Below, in pieces: positions 33,438-34,763 of a stretch of DNA of 34,763 bases. This DNA comes from an uncultured Caulobacterales bacterium (GTDB lineage Bacteria > Pseudomonadota > Alphaproteobacteria > Caulobacterales > Caulobacteraceae). Each line of letters starts with the position of its first letter. Position 1 is the stretch's first letter. The stretch covers positions 1-34,763 of the forward strand of contig CAIOHT010000082.1 in the NCBI GenBank assembly GCA_903858185.1, read 5' to 3'. A model generated the notes under the pieces. It had not been told where the DNA came from and searched no databases. It saw only the letters and a program-made list of their open reading frames with translations. The position numbers and the translations under genes are program-made.

Positions 33438-34763
33438 CTACAGGACCCAGCCGCCGTTCACATCGCCACCGCCGGTGTAGAGGTTGCCCGTCGTGCCGGT
33501 GACGTTGCCGTTGATCTCGACGATCAGGTCGGCCTTGCCGTCGCCGTCGACGTCGAGGGACAGCACGCTCTTTCCGCCGATGAATTTCAGCGTCGCCTGG
33601 CCGGCGGTGTTGGTGAAGTTGGCGACGAACGTGAACGCCTGGTCGCCGCCGAGGATGGCGTTGGCGTCGATGGCGCTGAGGTCGATCCGGTCGTTCGCGG
33701 CGAAGCTGAGATCGAGGATCTGGTCCTTGTCCGGCGTCAGCCCGAACCCGGGGCCGGTGCGGCGGATGTCGGCGGCGGTGAACACGAACGCGTCGGCACC
33801 CGTTCCGCCGGTCAGGCGGTCCTGCCCGGCGCCGCCGGCGAGGCTGTCATCGTTCGCACCGCCGTCGAGGGTGTCGTTGCCGGCCTCGCCATTGAGGGTG
33901 TCGGTGCCCGCCAGCCCGTTCAGGACATCCCCGCCGCCACCGCCGCTGAGGGTGTTGGCCCCGCTGTTGCCGGTCAGGGTGTTGGCCAGGCCATTGCCGG
34001 TCCCGTTGAGGTCGGCCGACCCGGTCAGGGTCAGGTTCTCGACGTTGGCGCCGAGCGTGTAGCTGATCGAGGCGGAGACCGTGTCGGTTCCCGCGCCGGC
34101 GCCTTCAGTGACCACATCGCCGGCGTCGTCGACGACATAGCTGTCGTGGCCGGTTCCGCCGTTCAGGGCGTCCGCGCCGAGGCCGCCGTCCAGCGTATCG
34201 TTGTGGTCGCCGCCGTTCAGGGTGTCCGCCCCGGCCCCGCCATTGAGCGTGTCGTTCTGCGTCTCGCCGTTCAGGGTGTCGTCATCGTCGCCGCCGTTGA
34301 GGATGTCATTCCCGCCGCCGCCGTTGAGGGTGTCGGCGCCGGCCAGGCCGCTCATCACATTGGCCAGGCTGTTGCCGGTGATCACGTTGGCCACGGCGTT
34401 GCCGGTTCCCGACCAGGCCCCGCCGTTGCCGAGGGTCAGGTTCTCCAGACCCGAACCGAGGGTCCAGCTGATCCGGCTATGCACCAGATCGATCCCGTCG
34501 CCGCCGGTCTCGTCGGTGGTGTCGCCCGCGTCGTCGACGACGTAGGTGTCGTTGCCGAGCCCGCCGCGCATCGTATCGGCGCCGAGACCTCCCCGGAGGT
34601 AGTCGTCGCCGTCACCGGCGTTGATGACGTCGTTCCCCTCGCCGCCGTCGATGAAGTCGTTGCCGGCCCCGGCGTCGACCGTGTCGGCTCCGCCCTGGGC
34701 GCTGATCGAGTCATTCCCGCCATTGCCGGTCAGGGTGTCGTCGCCGGGCGTGGGGGTGGTCGA
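33438..34763 (-). CDS. Second RTX-type secreted protein, 5' end beyond window
   Basis: At least 441 residues are visible; the frame stays open to the last base, so the start lies outside. The visible part begins in RTX repeats (GDDTLTGNGGNDSISAQGG, GGEGNDVINAGDGDD) and then closely follows the C-terminal half of the neighbouring RTX protein, ending in the same GNLYTGGGDVNGGWVL tail. An internal ATG near 34571 is not the start. No VCBS repeats are seen in the visible part. Secretion by a type I system is inferred from the shared C-terminal module. The stop lies 126 bases before the next RTX gene's region, and the order suggests tandem duplication. Confidence 0.85.
   Translation of the reverse strand, partial: STTPTPGDDTLTGNGGNDSISAQGGADTVDAGAGNDFIDGGEGNDVINAGDGDDYLRGGLGADTMRGGLGNDTYVVDDAGDTTDETGGDGIDLVHSRISWTLGSGLENLTLGNGGAWSGTGNAVANVITGNSLANVMSGLAGADTLNGGGGNDILNGGDDDDTLNGETQNDTLNGGAGADTLNGGDHNDTLDGGLGADALNGGTGHDSYVVDDAGDVVTEGAGAGTDTVSASISYTLGANVENLTLTGSADLNGTGNGLANTLTGNSGANTLSGGGGGDVLNGLAGTDTLNGEAGNDTLDGGANDDSLAGGAGQDRLTGGTGADAFVFTAADIRRTGPGFGLTPDKDQILDLSFAANDRIDLSAIDANAILGGDQAFTFVANFTNTAGQATLKFIGGKSVLSLDVDGDGKADLIVEINGNVTGTTGNLYTGGGDVNGGWVL
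33441..34608. repeat. Direct repeat copy B: RTX C-terminal module
   Basis: Partner of copy A at 30642-31815. Same orientation, with a centre-to-centre distance near 2.8 kb. A difference of two residues (GVGTGTDTV in A, GAGTDTV in B) marks the only indel noted. Confidence 0.85.

Overview
This window reads as chromosomal DNA from a high-GC alphaproteobacterium of the order Caulobacterales (Caulobacter, Phenylobacterium or Brevundimonas type). The basis is a cckA-type hybrid kinase directly downstream of fliQ-fliR-flhB, CtrA-like TTAA-N7-TTAA boxes and a sigma-54 promoter in front of flagellar operons, and the gene order fliL-fliM-DUF6468-motE-like-TPR facing flgF-flgG-flgA-flgH, followed by dxs-ispA-xseB. 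The genus cannot be fixed from the sequence alone.

Layout. 1-2797: the 3' part of a helix-turn-helix protein, overlapping tail-to-tail with cckA. 2810-4934: flhB, fliR and fliQ (export apparatus) in one minus-strand operon with cckA, apparently driven from a CtrA-like box at 4990-5004. 5035-5832: a P-loop glycerate-kinase-like gene. 5914-8293: flgB-flgC-fliE (minus) and fliO-fliP (plus), diverging from a perfect CtrA-type box. 8443-11497: a seven-helix membrane protein of unknown role, then an H-NOX haem gas sensor translationally coupled to an HNOBA-containing hybrid histidine kinase. 11547-17543: fliL, fliM, a DUF6468 membrane protein (PflI candidate), a MotE-like protein and a large TPR protein in one tightly coupled minus-strand operon. 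17544-17757: a dense divergent control region with CtrA half-sites, a palindrome that may bind FlbD, and a sigma-54 promoter. 17758-20778: flgF-flgG-flgA-flgH. 20859-21593: a small lipoprotein whose reading frame runs into the antisense of the next gene, probably through a one-base indel in a G tract.

21360-26635: a VOC-family gene, dxs and ispA (isoprenoid precursor synthesis), xseB, a histidine phosphatase and a histone-deacetylase-family hydrolase, all on the minus strand. 26740-30642: a secreted alpha/beta hydrolase, a GNAT acetyltransferase, a CoxE-like VWA protein and a SAM methyltransferase on the plus strand, with two palindromic intergenic repeat elements between them. 30639-34763: two tandem RTX-type secreted calcium-binding proteins sharing an almost identical C-terminal half. 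The upstream one in transcription order (right end) is cut by the window edge.

How it works together: the left 21 kb is mostly flagellar hook-basal-body and export genes plus the master kinase that activates CtrA, which in turn drives early flagellar operons. The H-NOX/kinase pair is the most notable accessory insertion, since it places a predicted NO or O2 sensor inside the motility locus. I saw no tRNA, rRNA, CRISPR array, insertion sequence or phage gene. No stretch over 300 bases lacks a gene.
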